From Amoebophilaceae bacterium (GTDB lineage: Bacteria; Bacteroidota; Bacteroidia; Cytophagales; Amoebophilaceae), in NCBI GenBank assembly GCA_019744995.1, contig JAIETQ010000048.1, forward strand, positions 1-53,143: a stretch of 53,143 bases of DNA. The letters run 5' to 3'. The notes below the pieces were generated by a model. The model saw only the letters and a program-made list of their open reading frames with translations, was not told where the DNA came from and ran no database searches. Position numbers and translations under genes: made by a program. Positions 9,205 to 18,183 of the stretch are shown here, in pieces (the first letter of the stretch is position 1; each line of letters opens with the position of its first letter).

Positions 9205-9786
9205 ATGGCACATATTATTCTATTTGGTCCACCTGGGTGTGGAAAAGGAACACAAGCCAAAAAACTTACTGCTATTACCAAATATAACTTTGTTTGCATG
9301 GCACTAGGTGATCTATTGCGTAAACAAATTAGCGAAAATGCGGTGCATAAAGCGACTATTGAACAGTATATCCGCAAGGGACAATTGGTACCAGATAGCC
9401 TTTCATTCGAAGTCGTAGAGGATTTTATTCAAAAGCAAGCGGCTGGGGTATCTTTTTTATTTGATGGTTTCCCTAGGAACATTCCACAAGCTATTTTTTT
9501 AGATAACTTATTGGCGCAATATAAAACGCAGATCGAGGCTGCTATTTTTCTGGAGGTAGAAAAAAAATATTTACTAGAACGGCTCCAAAGTAGAGCGGTT
9601 AAAGAAGGGAGACTCGATGACCAAGATCTCCATACTATCCAAACACGTATGGAGCTATATGAGCAGGAAACACTACCTATAGCCAACTACTATGAACGCA
9701 TGAATAAGCTATACAAAGTAGATGGTATGAGAGCTAGTGATCAAGTAACGGAAACTATTGAGGGCATTATTAATGGCCTTAAATAG
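9205..9786 (+). CDS. adk: Adenylate kinase (short form)
   Basis: The 193-residue enzyme interconverts ATP + AMP and 2 ADP in the cytoplasm. It has the P-loop FGPPGCGKGTQAKK near the N-terminus, FLFDGFPRNIPQA for AMP/ATP contacts, and an Arg-rich segment after KYLLERLQSRA. The LID is short, with no zinc-binding cysteines, as is common in Bacteroidota. The TPR gene starts one base after the stop, suggesting co-transcription. In a cell that imports host ATP through Tlc, this enzyme balances the adenylate pool. Confidence 0.96.
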   Translation: MAHIILFGPPGCGKGTQAKKLTAITKYNFVCMALGDLLRKQISENAVHKATIEQYIRKGQLVPDSLSFEVVEDFIQKQAAGVSFLFDGFPRNIPQAIFLDNLLAQYKTQIEAAIFLEVEKKYLLERLQSRAVKEGRLDDQDLHTIQTRMELYEQETLPIANYYERMNKLYKVDGMRASDQVTETIEGIINGLK

Positions 9787-9787
9787 C

Positions 9788-11476
9788 ATGAGCAGGTTTT
9801 CATACATCAAGACATTCCTTATTTTACTGCTATGGGGTTTACCAACAGGTAGGCTTTTTGCACTCCCTAAACCCCTCAAGCGTGTGCTTGACCTATTGGA
9901 GGATAAAAATAAAGAGAAGAAAAAACCAAAGGTTCATGCAGAAAAATCTGCTGCACCTGATGCATCAACCGAAGAAGGCAAGCCTAATGAGGCTGCCCCT
10001 GAGCCTCAGCCTGCACCAGTAGAAACCTCACCTTTAGACTTAGCTAAAGCAGCTATAGATGAGGTTATCAAGGATACGAAACTAGCCAACCACCCTGCTA
10101 CTTGGTACTATAGGGGGGTAATTTACCATGCACTACTCAAAAATCATATAACTTCCCCAGACGCTTCGGTATTATTAGATGAAACCCTACTATCTTATAC
10201 CAAGGCTAAAGCGTTGGCTTTACCCCATACCCAGTTTCATAGTTTTGCCCATAGCAACACCATAGCACTATGGAATTATTATCTAAACAGAGGGGTTCAA
10301 TACTATAAACAAGAAGCTTTTAAACAAGCAATAGACTATTTTACGATTTGCAGACGTGTGCTTCCAGCAGAAGCTATCCCGCTGCTCTACATGGGGATGG
10401 CTTATCATGCCAGTAAAGAGGGAAACAATGCAGTGGAATGCTACCGACAGTACCTAGACAAAACAGGGCCAAATGTTTCCGTTTACCGGGCTATAGCTGA
10501 TGTTGAGTATCATCAACTAAAGCATATAGAGGCAGCGATTGGCTGTATAAATCAAGCATGGGTAAAATTTCCCTTCGAAAATCAACTGTTAGAAGAAAAG
10601 ATAGCTATCTACGAAGCGGCGGGGGAGATAAGCCGCTATGAAATGGATTTATTAGCCGCTATAGAGGGTTCAAAACCGATGCTACCCTTCTGCCCAAAAC
10701 CAACGAAAAAGAGAGCCTTACCTTTGCACCATAAGCTTATTTTAGGTGAGGATTTCTATATAAAAACAAGATATACCTTGCCTATAGCAAAAAAAGCAGA
10801 TCAACTAGAGCAGCTCTACGCTTATGCTTATTTACTGGAATACCAAAATCGCATCGAAGAAGCGCGGTTTTTTTATGAAAAAATGGTCAATAAAAGGGCT
10901 AACCAGGCGCATGCCTTACGCCAACTTGGTTTTTTATGGTACAAAAAAGCGATAGAAACTTCTAGTGTAGCCCATCAACTGATCGAACAAATGAAGCCAT
11001 CTAGTCAGGGTTATAGGTTAGATGGATTGAATTTGATCCTTACAACCATCAGTCCAAAATTTGTGCTGCCGCTAAGTTTTGAAATAGATCACGGCCAACG
11101 CATAACTATCTATTATCAAACGTTAATGGAACCCATAGGGTTTACCCCTTTTCATGTTCATATCCAATTAGAACAGTTCCCTAGCATTGGTTTTTTTTAT
11201 GGTTATATCCTAAAAAAAATGGCTAACTCGATGAAGCACTATAGGCTACATAACACGATGATACTGTTTAAGCAACAGCTGAATGGTACTTTACGGTATA
11301 TTGATTTAGCGCGCAAAACGGATAAGCAACATCCAGCAATGGCTCAGGCGTTGTATTTTACTTATTATCAATTAAAAAAATATAGATCGGCTAAGCGATT
11401 GTCTCAGGCGATGGAGAAACGAAAGCAGTATATATGTCAATCAGAAGATCCTTTTGTAGTTTCAAATCGGCAATAA
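9788..11476 (+). CDS. Secreted or membrane-anchored TPR-repeat protein
   Basis: The product is about 562 residues from the ATG at 9788. This start is chosen because it lies just after the adk stop and gives a clean signal peptide (FLILLLWGLPTGRLFALP). A Lys/Glu/Pro-rich linker follows (about residues 30-80). Helical repeats come next, with TPR-like spacing such as GVQYYKQEAFKQAIDYFTIC and AYHASKEGNNAVECYRQYL. TPR proteins are protein-binding scaffolds, so an envelope assembly role is possible, but no specific function is recognised. No lipobox Cys is seen. The palindromic repeat region begins directly after the stop. Confidence 0.7.
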   Translation: MSRFSYIKTFLILLLWGLPTGRLFALPKPLKRVLDLLEDKNKEKKKPKVHAEKSAAPDASTEEGKPNEAAPEPQPAPVETSPLDLAKAAIDEVIKDTKLANHPATWYYRGVIYHALLKNHITSPDASVLLDETLLSYTKAKALALPHTQFHSFAHSNTIALWNYYLNRGVQYYKQEAFKQAIDYFTICRRVLPAEAIPLLYMGMAYHASKEGNNAVECYRQYLDKTGPNVSVYRAIADVEYHQLKHIEAAIGCINQAWVKFPFENQLLEEKIAIYEAAGEISRYEMDLLAAIEGSKPMLPFCPKPTKKRALPLHHKLILGEDFYIKTRYTLPIAKKADQLEQLYAYAYLLEYQNRIEEARFFYEKMVNKRANQAHALRQLGFLWYKKAIETSSVAHQLIEQMKPSSQGYRLDGLNLILTTISPKFVLPLSFEIDHGQRITIYYQTLMEPIGFTPFHVHIQLEQFPSIGFFYGYILKKMANSMKHYRLHNTMILFKQQLNGTLRYIDLARKTDKQHPAMAQALYFTYYQLKKYRSAKRLSQAMEKRKQYICQSEDPFVVSNRQ

Positions 11477-11580
11477 GCACCAGTTCGCTGCGTTGCTTCC
11501 GGTGCTCAAATCCTCACATACAAAAAGTATGTGTACATTTATTGTTAGCATCCCTGTAAACGACCTCGCCGGTCAGGCCT

Positions 11581-11610
11581 CATACTTTTTTTGGCTCCAA
11601 AAAAAGTATG
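11581..11610. repeat. T7/A7 hairpin preceding palindromic repeat copy 3
   Basis: The stem CATACTTTTTTT / AAAAAAAGTATG encloses GGCTCC, whose GG/CC can also pair. It is preceded by CGCCGGTCAGGCCT, like the block before copy 2. Compared with the hairpin at 817-847, the second stem pair is A-T instead of T-A, a compensatory change. Confidence 0.75.
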
Positions 11611-11624
11611 CAAAAAAACTCTGT

Positions 11625-11760
11625 CGCTCCAGAACAAAAAGGCGCCGAAATTTGTATCAAAATCCTGAGCCAGCTGAGGTCGCTCCTGCTGAGCTCAAGA
11701 GCTGGCTCTGATCAGATTTTCTTACAAATTTTTTTAGCCGCTTTTTGGCCAAGTCGCGTA
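11625..11760 (+). repeat. Palindromic repeat, copy 3
   Basis: Same family as 71-206 and 862-997, same strand. Arms pair as GAGCCAGCT / AGCTGGCTC and AAATTTGTA / TACAAATTT-like, ending in GTCGCGTA. It differs slightly at the right end (AGCCGCTTTTTGGCC). The stretch 11477-11839 holds only this repeat, its leading hairpin, and AT-rich sequence. Confidence 0.85.
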
Positions 11761-11839
11761 TTTCTAATCAATACTTCAATGGGATTTTAGAACGTAGAAA
11801 TATGGTATTAGATTTTTTTGCAAAAAAATAACGAAATAT

Positions 11840-12234
11840 ATGAAAATCAATACACATAAAAAAATAACAGGTAGCCTAAAAAACTTGTTAACAACTCCAC
11901 TATTATATGTTTATCCATTGGTTTTGGTCGGATGTAATAGCATAGAAATGATATCCCAAGAAGTAGTGATTTGGATAAATATGTACAATCTTATGGCTAT
12001 AATGACACGGAAGCTTTTATAGAAAAATTTGGTAATGATAGATTAGAGAAATTTTTCACAATAACCAGGAATCCTAATGATTTTTCAAAAAGCTTCCTAG
12101 ATAAGTTCAAATTACCTTGCGACTTTTATACTAAAGCTTGGACTATTGCTACGCATAATGAAGCATTTGTTTTTAAAAACAAAGATAAAACCCATACAGC
12201 CAAAATAGAATCGATAACATATTATCTGCCATAA
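11840..12234 (+). pseudogene. Small lipoprotein gene, apparently frameshifted
   Basis: The first frame from the ATG at 11840 encodes a signal peptide with lipobox (LVLVGCNS, Cys about residue 33), then continues as an unlikely tail to 12022. A second frame, open through 11945-12234, encodes a hydrophilic stretch (DKYVQSYGYNDTEAFIEKFG). A single-base indel around 11945-11970 would join them into a lipoprotein of about 131 residues. No homologue is recognised. Two unrelated small ORFs cannot be excluded, since a TTG at 11971 could start the second. Confidence 0.5.
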
Positions 12235-12252
12235 AAAACCAGACAGCTCTTA

Positions 12253-14007
12253 TCATCTACCTTCTGCTAAAATTTTACCACATAGTTTTTTTAAGGTTGG
12301 AACTAAATAATTACCCCCGACGCCTACTTCTTCGGCTATTCTAATATAAAAATCTACGGTTTCTTTTGCAATGCGTTTTTGATCAGCTATAGATCTACAG
12401 CTTAAGGTAGTTACATTGTGTAACCTATCGGCTAGCTTTACTTGTAATACCCGTATATCTTTTTTTCCTATCGCTATAATCTTTGCATGTTCTTCTTCTT
12501 TGGTAAGTTGCCAGCGACGTATGCCACTACATAAGTGGGTAACCCCATCGATAATACCAGCTACTGTAGGGCCATATAATGCAGTAAGGTAACTTAAAGG
12601 TATTTGGGTATCTTCTACAATGTCATGTAAGAGTGTGGCTAATACCGTCTCTGGATCATTGGTTTCTTTGAGCAAAAACTGCGTTGCGGCCATAGGGTGC
12701 ATGTAGTAAGGATCCCCAGATTTTCTCATCGTATGCCCATGTGCTTTTTTTATAAATTGAATCGTTTCATGAATAAGATCACTAGGCAGCGCTGTTTCTT
12801 TGGCTAGTAGCCTTTTGAGTTGTTGTTCTAATGCTAAACTTTCTTTTGTTTCCACTACGTGCATAAAAAGGTGTTCCGGCTTATAGGTTTTTCCTCTAAC
12901 AACCTGCTTGCCATTTATAGGTAGCACATAAAGCCGATCTAGCAGGGTGACTGTACTATATCCCCCATGTGCATCCACAATACGTATACTTTCATAGGCA
13001 GCAAGCGCAGTCATATCAGTGGTTTTTAAATCATCATAAGGCATTACATTTAAATCAATAGGATAGACTGCTGGAGTTTCTGCTTGTGGACACTTATGGG
13101 TGATATGAAAAGCTAAAGCGGGTACGAAACGAGTAGGCTCTACTTGGTCGGATGGTATATGGTATAGATATTCTAGCGTAGCATCAGTGATGGTAAGCAC
13201 AACCATACGATCTGCTTCACATGCTTTACCCAGCACAAAAATATTAGTGAGTAATAGCCGGTAAAATTTCTTTTCATCCACCCAAATTCCTTCTATAGTG
13301 GTATGATACCTTATCAATAATTTAGTAGAAGGATCCAGTGATTCCATAGACTGACGCAATTTCAAAATCACTGCATCGAGCCTGGTATAGGTCATGGCCT
13401 TCTTATCCAGTTCGATAGTATATCGCCCTTCATAGGCTTTGGTTAATAAAAACTCTTTAAAACCTTTTAATTTCTCTATAGCGAACCATAACGTCTCCTT
13501 TACATTAGACAGTGCATTTTCTTTGAGCATAGCGGTCAACTCTTGCTCGATTTTGTATAGTGCCCTACTACCCTCTTCCGGAATCTGTTGTTCATAAAAT
13601 TTTTGATGCATGATAGCATCTAAAAGTATTTCATCTTCACTTTCTTGTAATAGTTTAACTTGTGTCAATGCTTGTGCTAGCCGCCGATTGGCATAGCGGT
13701 AATAGATGGCACATAATAAAGCAGAGAGCGTAGCCAAAGGGACCCAGGTTGCATGACTGGCTCCATGCCAACTGCTATATAGAACAGCCCAGCCATTGAC
13801 AGGAGGCAACATAAACAGCCTATTGGGCATATAGATCACTAAAACCAACATAGCCACTACCATTTTCCATGATAATAAAGATAAGGCTACCATTACATGG
13901 AGTAAAAAGAGAAAACATACCATGGGACTGTAGTCGCCTAATACCATAAAAGCTTTGCCAGAAACCATTAGCACACCATATAATAGCAAGGGCCAAAGCA
14001 GTCGCAT
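12253..14007 (-). CDS. Membrane sensor with kinase-like region and RelA/SpoT-type HD (ppGpp hydrolase) domain
   Basis: The 584-residue product has membrane segments in residues 1-100, a coiled coil about 105-130, and a histidine-kinase-like part. That part has a degenerate N box (LLLTNIFVLGKA, 251-262) and a G box-like IRIVDAHGGY (341-350), but no clear phospho-His. The C-terminal HD domain (about 415-565) matches SpoT: RKSGDPYYMHP, TLLHDIVEDT and VKLADRLHNVTTL. This keeps H437, H461-D462, E465-D466 and D527. No synthetase domain follows, so it looks like a hydrolase-only alarmone enzyme. Its reading frame continues that of the symporter at 14008-15687, broken only by one TGA; the two are probably ancestrally one gene. 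Confidence 0.8.
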   Translation of the reverse strand: MRLLWPLLLYGVLMVSGKAFMVLGDYSPMVCFLFLLHVMVALSLLSWKMVVAMLVLVIYMPNRLFMLPPVNGWAVLYSSWHGASHATWVPLATLSALLCAIYYRYANRRLAQALTQVKLLQESEDEILLDAIMHQKFYEQQIPEEGSRALYKIEQELTAMLKENALSNVKETLWFAIEKLKGFKEFLLTKAYEGRYTIELDKKAMTYTRLDAVILKLRQSMESLDPSTKLLIRYHTTIEGIWVDEKKFYRLLLTNIFVLGKACEADRMVVLTITDATLEYLYHIPSDQVEPTRFVPALAFHITHKCPQAETPAVYPIDLNVMPYDDLKTTDMTALAAYESIRIVDAHGGYSTVTLLDRLYVLPINGKQVVRGKTYKPEHLFMHVVETKESLALEQQLKRLLAKETALPSDLIHETIQFIKKAHGHTMRKSGDPYYMHPMAATQFLLKETNDPETVLATLLHDIVEDTQIPLSYLTALYGPTVAGIIDGVTHLCSGIRRWQLTKEEEHAKIIAIGKKDIRVLQVKLADRLHNVTTLSCRSIADQKRIAKETVDFYIRIAEEVGVGGNYLVPTLKKLCGKILAEGR

Positions 14008-15687
14008 TCATCGGCTACCTCCTGCTTGATAACCATGCAATCCAGGATAAGCAAGAAAGTAGGTACCCATGGCCATGATAGCCATATACCAATAGATATA
14101 GGGAATGAAATAGCTCTTATTCATATGCAAAAGGGCTATGAATGCGTGCACAACCAAATAGGAACCAAATTTTAAGAAGATTCCCTTTTCTTTTGGAAAT
14201 TGTCTGCTCCAATAGTTGCTGGTAAAGAGGGTTTTTAGATTGGGCCATAAACTAGCCCACCAAAGTTTTGTGGCCTGGGTTTCGTAGTCTAGATAGGTAC
14301 TATCTCTAATACCCACCCAGCCGGTATGAGGCAGTTTAGGTAAAAAATGGTGCATCATAAATAATACACCAATACTAACCAGAATGGATTGAAAGATATC
14401 CTGTTGGGATACCTGTGGTCCTTTATAGTAGACCATACCCATCGTAATGGCGATATTTATAGCCATGTGCCATACCACGGCACGCGCACAAGGTCTAAAG
14501 CCTAGGCTTGCCATGATTAGCGGAACCGTAACAGCGGGCACATAAAATAGTACAGCGCTATACATTAATGGGATAAACTGCGTAGTATGTATGGCAAGCA
14601 TAAGACTTATGATACCTACAACAACAGAAACTATTCTTACGGTTTTTAAAGTAGGCTTAGCCTGGGTGGATTTAGTCCATATAGGTAGTATATCATTAGC
14701 AACCAGCACCGAAGCTGCATGTAAATTAGAGTCTGCAGTAGACATCAATAGGGCAATAATAGCAGCCACTAAGATACCCTTTATCCCAGGGGCATAGGTA
14801 AGGCCAACGATATAATCTAGGGCATTTTTGTTTGGTTCAATGGTATGCTTTCCTACATGCAAGGCAAAGGCAACGCCTAAAAAGAAGAGCGGGAGTATAA
14901 TACGAATGATTGTACTGTTATGAAAAACTTTTTGTGCTTTTCTTATGGAAGAAGCCATATAAAAACGGTGAATACGACCAGGATCAAAAGGAAATACAGC
15001 CCAAATCAGATAGGTTGTCAGGCAGTTTACTGCTTCATTGGGTGTTAAAATGGCTTTCAAATTAAAAGGAGGGGTGGTAAGGGTGGTTTTCCATGCATCG
15101 GGATTGTTGGTCTGGTATAAGAGGGTAAAAATGATCACTGGACAGCAGAGGCCAAAGGTAAAAAATTGAAAAACATCGGTTAAGGCCACTGCCCTTGCGC
15201 CACCAATAGTGGAGTAGCCTATCACTAAACAGCCCAATAGTACCACCCATATAGTAGGGCTTATGCTGTTGAACAGCTCTAGGTTAGGCAAGAGTAAAGT
15301 TACCATCCTAGCGCCTACTTTAAATTGAGGTACAATAAGGGCTATGGTCAACAGGGTACCTAAAATGGCTGTAACTAGCCGGACAGTGTTGCCATAGAGT
15401 TTTCCCATAGACTCCGCTACTGAAACATCTCCCAGGAACTCCTGCATCCTTATAATGATAAATCTAGCGGCTAAGTAGAAGCTTAATGGGCTGGCTAAGT
15501 CTAGCATAAAGGCATAGATACCATTGCGGTAACAGGCATCTAATCTAGAATTTAAGGTACTACCCCCATAGGTAGTAGCGATCAAAGAGAGGGTGAGGAC
15601 AAAAGTAGACATTTTTCGATTGCCTATAGCATATTCCTCAAATGTTTTGATGCCTTTACTATAGTATATCCCTAGTATTAGATTCAT
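14008..15687 (-). CDS. Sodium:solute symporter (SSF family), N-terminal half of a split sensor
   Basis: The 559-residue membrane protein is a paralogue of the first 590 residues of the protein at 5378-9118. It shares EYAIGNRKMSTF, SVAESMGKLYG and GGARAVALTDVFQFFTFG, and the PHTGWVGI segment after the core. SSF proteins move solutes with sodium; the substrate is not evident. The stop TGA (14008-14010) is directly followed, in the same frame, by the ATG of the next gene. The fused paralogue reads through this point. So a nonsense change, recoding or reinitiation must be considered. No alternative frame is involved. Confidence 0.85.
   Translation of the reverse strand: MNLILGIYYSKGIKTFEEYAIGNRKMSTFVLTLSLIATTYGGSTLNSRLDACYRNGIYAFMLDLASPLSFYLAARFIIIRMQEFLGDVSVAESMGKLYGNTVRLVTAILGTLLTIALIVPQFKVGARMVTLLLPNLELFNSISPTIWVVLLGCLVIGYSTIGGARAVALTDVFQFFTFGLCCPVIIFTLLYQTNNPDAWKTTLTTPPFNLKAILTPNEAVNCLTTYLIWAVFPFDPGRIHRFYMASSIRKAQKVFHNSTIIRIILPLFFLGVAFALHVGKHTIEPNKNALDYIVGLTYAPGIKGILVAAIIALLMSTADSNLHAASVLVANDILPIWTKSTQAKPTLKTVRIVSVVVGIISLMLAIHTTQFIPLMYSAVLFYVPAVTVPLIMASLGFRPCARAVVWHMAINIAITMGMVYYKGPQVSQQDIFQSILVSIGVLFMMHHFLPKLPHTGWVGIRDSTYLDYETQATKLWWASLWPNLKTLFTSNYWSRQFPKEKGIFLKFGSYLVVHAFIALLHMNKSYFIPYIYWYMAIMAMGTYFLAYPGLHGYQAGGSR
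14017..14023 (-). promoter_or_regulatory. Strong Shine-Dalgarno (AGGAGGT) before the HD gene start
   Basis: AGGAGGT on the minus strand ends nine bases before the ATG at 14005-14007 and lies inside the last codons of the symporter gene. Bacteroidota genes rarely show such a perfect motif. Its position supports true reinitiation of the downstream half rather than a random broken gene, although it also codes for part of the symporter tail. Confidence 0.55.
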
Positions 15688-15874
15688 GCTTAAGTATACT
15701 AATACAATCCATACAATCTATACTCATGTTGTTTTTTTTACAGGGTTAAATTAATCTTTACACTTATAGGCTATATGCATTAAACCATGCCTGGGTAACG
15801 TTTTGTAGATTTCTACCTACGATTGATTAAATATAGAAAAATTTATAGAAAGATGACTTGTTTCAAATAATATG

Positions 15875-15902
15875 TTGATATCGTAAGAAACGATTATATT
15901 TG
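15875..15902 (+). promoter_or_regulatory. Putative Bacteroidota promoter for the Rpn gene
   Basis: TTG at 15875-15877 and TATATTTG at 15895-15902 are separated by 17 bases. They fit the Bacteroidota housekeeping consensus (TTG at -33, TAnnTTTG at -7). The gene starts 33 bases downstream. The stretch 15688-15935 has no gene and would hold promoters for both divergent genes. Confidence 0.5.
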
Positions 15903-15935
15903 TAAAAATTATGAAAATCAAACCATTACAACGTT

Positions 15936-16712
15936 ATGTCACAAAAATTAAAGCATGATCCGTTGTCTAAAGCCATACTCAGAGATCCTGTAGTTGCCAA
16001 AGCATTCTTAGCATACTATTTGCCGGATGATTTTAAACATATATTAGACTTAACGAAGATAACCATAGAGCCAGAAAGTTATATAGAGGAAACATTAAAA
16101 CAAAAATACAGTGATATTGTCTACAGGGTTAAAACCAAAAATCATGGAACCTCTTTTGCTTATATCCTGCTTGAAGCCCAATCAAGCGTTGATTACTGGA
16201 CAGCTTTACGGCTATGGAAATACACTTTGCTATTATGTGAACGGCATCCTTCCCTTCTTCCCATTATGGCTAAGCAATGCATGACAGCAGATTATCAACT
16301 GGTTGACTTGCAAAGTATGGCTGATGATGCAATCATAAGCAAGCAACACCTAGGCATGCTCGAGTACATGCTCAAACACATCCACGAACGAGATATGATT
16401 ATGTTATGGGAGAAATTTCTACAAACCTTTAAAAGTGTTATATTAATAGATAAAGAAAAAGGGTATATTTATCTAACTTATTTTTTACGGTATACCAACG
16501 CCAAACTCCCTGAGGAAAGGCAAGTAGAATTAGTGAATTTACTAAATAAATATTTATCAGAAGAAGAACAAGGTAAAATTATGAGAACAGTTGCACAAAA
16601 ATATATTGAAAAAGGTAAATTTGAGGGTATCAAAATAGGTGAAGCTAGAGGGGAAGCTAGAGGTAAAGCTACATTACTGAAAACAATGATAGCCAATGGT
16701 AATTCTATTTAA
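15936..16712 (+). CDS. Rpn family recombination-promoting nuclease/putative transposase (PD-(D/E)XK), with in-frame stop
   Basis: The 258-residue product matches the Rpn/YhgA-like family: SDIVYRVK gives the metal-binding Asp (60), and YILLEAQSSVDYW gives the E-x-Q (80-82). The rest is helical and ends in a charged GEARGEARGK segment. These DNases promote RecA-independent recombination and are often expanded in intracellular bacteria. The reading frame continues after TAA (16710-16712) for 23 more codons (EVSRITKLPVARIQALLK) to TAG at 16784, matching the usual C-terminal helix (NSIEEVxxIT). The stop therefore trims the native C-terminus. The nuclease core is intact. Confidence 0.85.
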   Translation: MSQKLKHDPLSKAILRDPVVAKAFLAYYLPDDFKHILDLTKITIEPESYIEETLKQKYSDIVYRVKTKNHGTSFAYILLEAQSSVDYWTALRLWKYTLLLCERHPSLLPIMAKQCMTADYQLVDLQSMADDAIISKQHLGMLEYMLKHIHERDMIMLWEKFLQTFKSVILIDKEKGYIYLTYFLRYTNAKLPEERQVELVNLLNKYLSEEEQGKIMRTVAQKYIEKGKFEGIKIGEARGEARGKATLLKTMIANGNSI

Positions 16713-16821
16713 GAAGTTTCTAGAATAACCAAATTGCCCGTTGCCAGAATCCAGGCATTACTAAAAGTAGAACAAGGCGCTTAGGTTGCCTGTGTTAGGC
16801 AATTTCATCCATGGACAACTT

Positions 16822-18165
16822 ATGAAAATAACCATATTAGGCGGTGGAGAAAGCGGTACTGGTGCAGCACTACTGGCTAAGCAAAAAGGAGTTGATGTAT
16901 TTGTTTCTGATGGCTACAAGATAGCCCCCATTTACAAAGCACTATTGGTAGCCTATGATATTCCTTTTGAAGAAGAAGGACATACCCAACGCGTCATCCA
17001 ATATACACAAGAAGTGATAAAGAGTCCTGGTATTCCCTCTACAGTAGATATTGTAAAGCAGATCAATCAGGCCAACATACCTATCATAGATGAAGTAGAG
17101 TTTGCTGCACGTTATGCAAAAGGTATCATTATAGCCATAACAGGTTCAAATGGAAAAAGTACTACGGCGCATCTTACCTACCATCTGTTAAAAGAAGCGC
17201 AGAAACAGGTAGCCCTAGTGGGCAATATAGGCCATAGTTTTGCAAAATGTTTAACAGAAAACAGCTATGATTATTACGTACTAGAGCTCTCAAGCTTTCA
17301 ACTTGAGGGGATCAAAGCATTTAAACCACATATTGCCTGTTTGTTAAACATCACGCCGGATCACTTAGATCGATACGATGGAGCTATAGATGGTTATGCT
17401 AGGGCCAAGTTGAATATATTGCGTAACATGACTACTGCTGATCATTTTATCTACAATAAAGAGGATCCTATTACACAACAATACCTAAACCATCAAGTGA
17501 CTGATGCTCAATTATATCCCATGGCTAGATTAGCCCTTAAAGATGCTGTTATTTTCAGTAGCCCTGAGGCCTATCATTTTCACCTACCTGGTATTTATTT
17601 TACCATCGATCCTACTGTACTGACTTTGCCTGGTGTGCATAATCAATACAATGCCATGGTAGCTATTGCAGCAGTCAGCTTAGCTGGCGTAACACCAGAA
17701 TCTATTACCCATGCTTTACCTACATTTTGTGGACTACCCCATCGCATCGAGTGGTGTGGGGCACCCCAAGGCGTGGATTGTTATAATGACTCAAAAGCCA
17801 CCAATGTAGCCTCTACCATGGTAGCGTTAAATAGTTTTACACAACCTATTGTTTGGATAGTAGGTGGAGAAGACAAAGGCAATGACTACACGAAATTACT
17901 ACCTATTGTCAAAGACAAAGTAAAAGCAATCGTTTGTTTAGGTAAAGACAATAAAAAAATCATACAAGCTTTTGGTCTATTAAGCATACCTATACAAGAC
18001 ACCCATGAGCTATCTCTAGCCGTAGATAGCGCACTATCTTTTGCGTTACCTAATGAGGTGATACTTTTTTCTCCCGCATGTGCTAGTTTTGATTTATTTA
18101 AGCACTATCAAGATAGGGGAGATCAGTTTAGAGAAAAAATAAAGGAGAAAGTATCAGCCATGTAA
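16822..18165 (+). CDS. murD: UDP-N-acetylmuramoyl-L-alanine:D-glutamate ligase
   Basis: This 447-residue cytoplasmic enzyme adds D-Glu to UDP-MurNAc-L-Ala in peptidoglycan synthesis. It has the N-terminal Rossmann GGGESGTGAALLAK, the ATP-binding ITGSNGKSTTAHL, the central LNITPDHLDRY, and CYNDSKATN in the C-terminal part. The start is the ATG at 16822 (MKITILGGGESG); in-frame sequence upstream is not conserved and overlaps the Rpn tail region. Its presence, with uppS (29874), indicates a retained or reduced peptidoglycan pathway. It converges with accA. Confidence 0.96.
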   Translation: MKITILGGGESGTGAALLAKQKGVDVFVSDGYKIAPIYKALLVAYDIPFEEEGHTQRVIQYTQEVIKSPGIPSTVDIVKQINQANIPIIDEVEFAARYAKGIIIAITGSNGKSTTAHLTYHLLKEAQKQVALVGNIGHSFAKCLTENSYDYYVLELSSFQLEGIKAFKPHIACLLNITPDHLDRYDGAIDGYARAKLNILRNMTTADHFIYNKEDPITQQYLNHQVTDAQLYPMARLALKDAVIFSSPEAYHFHLPGIYFTIDPTVLTLPGVHNQYNAMVAIAAVSLAGVTPESITHALPTFCGLPHRIEWCGAPQGVDCYNDSKATNVASTMVALNSFTQPIVWIVGGEDKGNDYTKLLPIVKDKVKAIVCLGKDNKKIIQAFGLLSIPIQDTHELSLAVDSALSFALPNEVILFSPACASFDLFKHYQDRGDQFREKIKEKVSAM

Positions 18166-18183
18166 AACAGATGCATAAACCTA

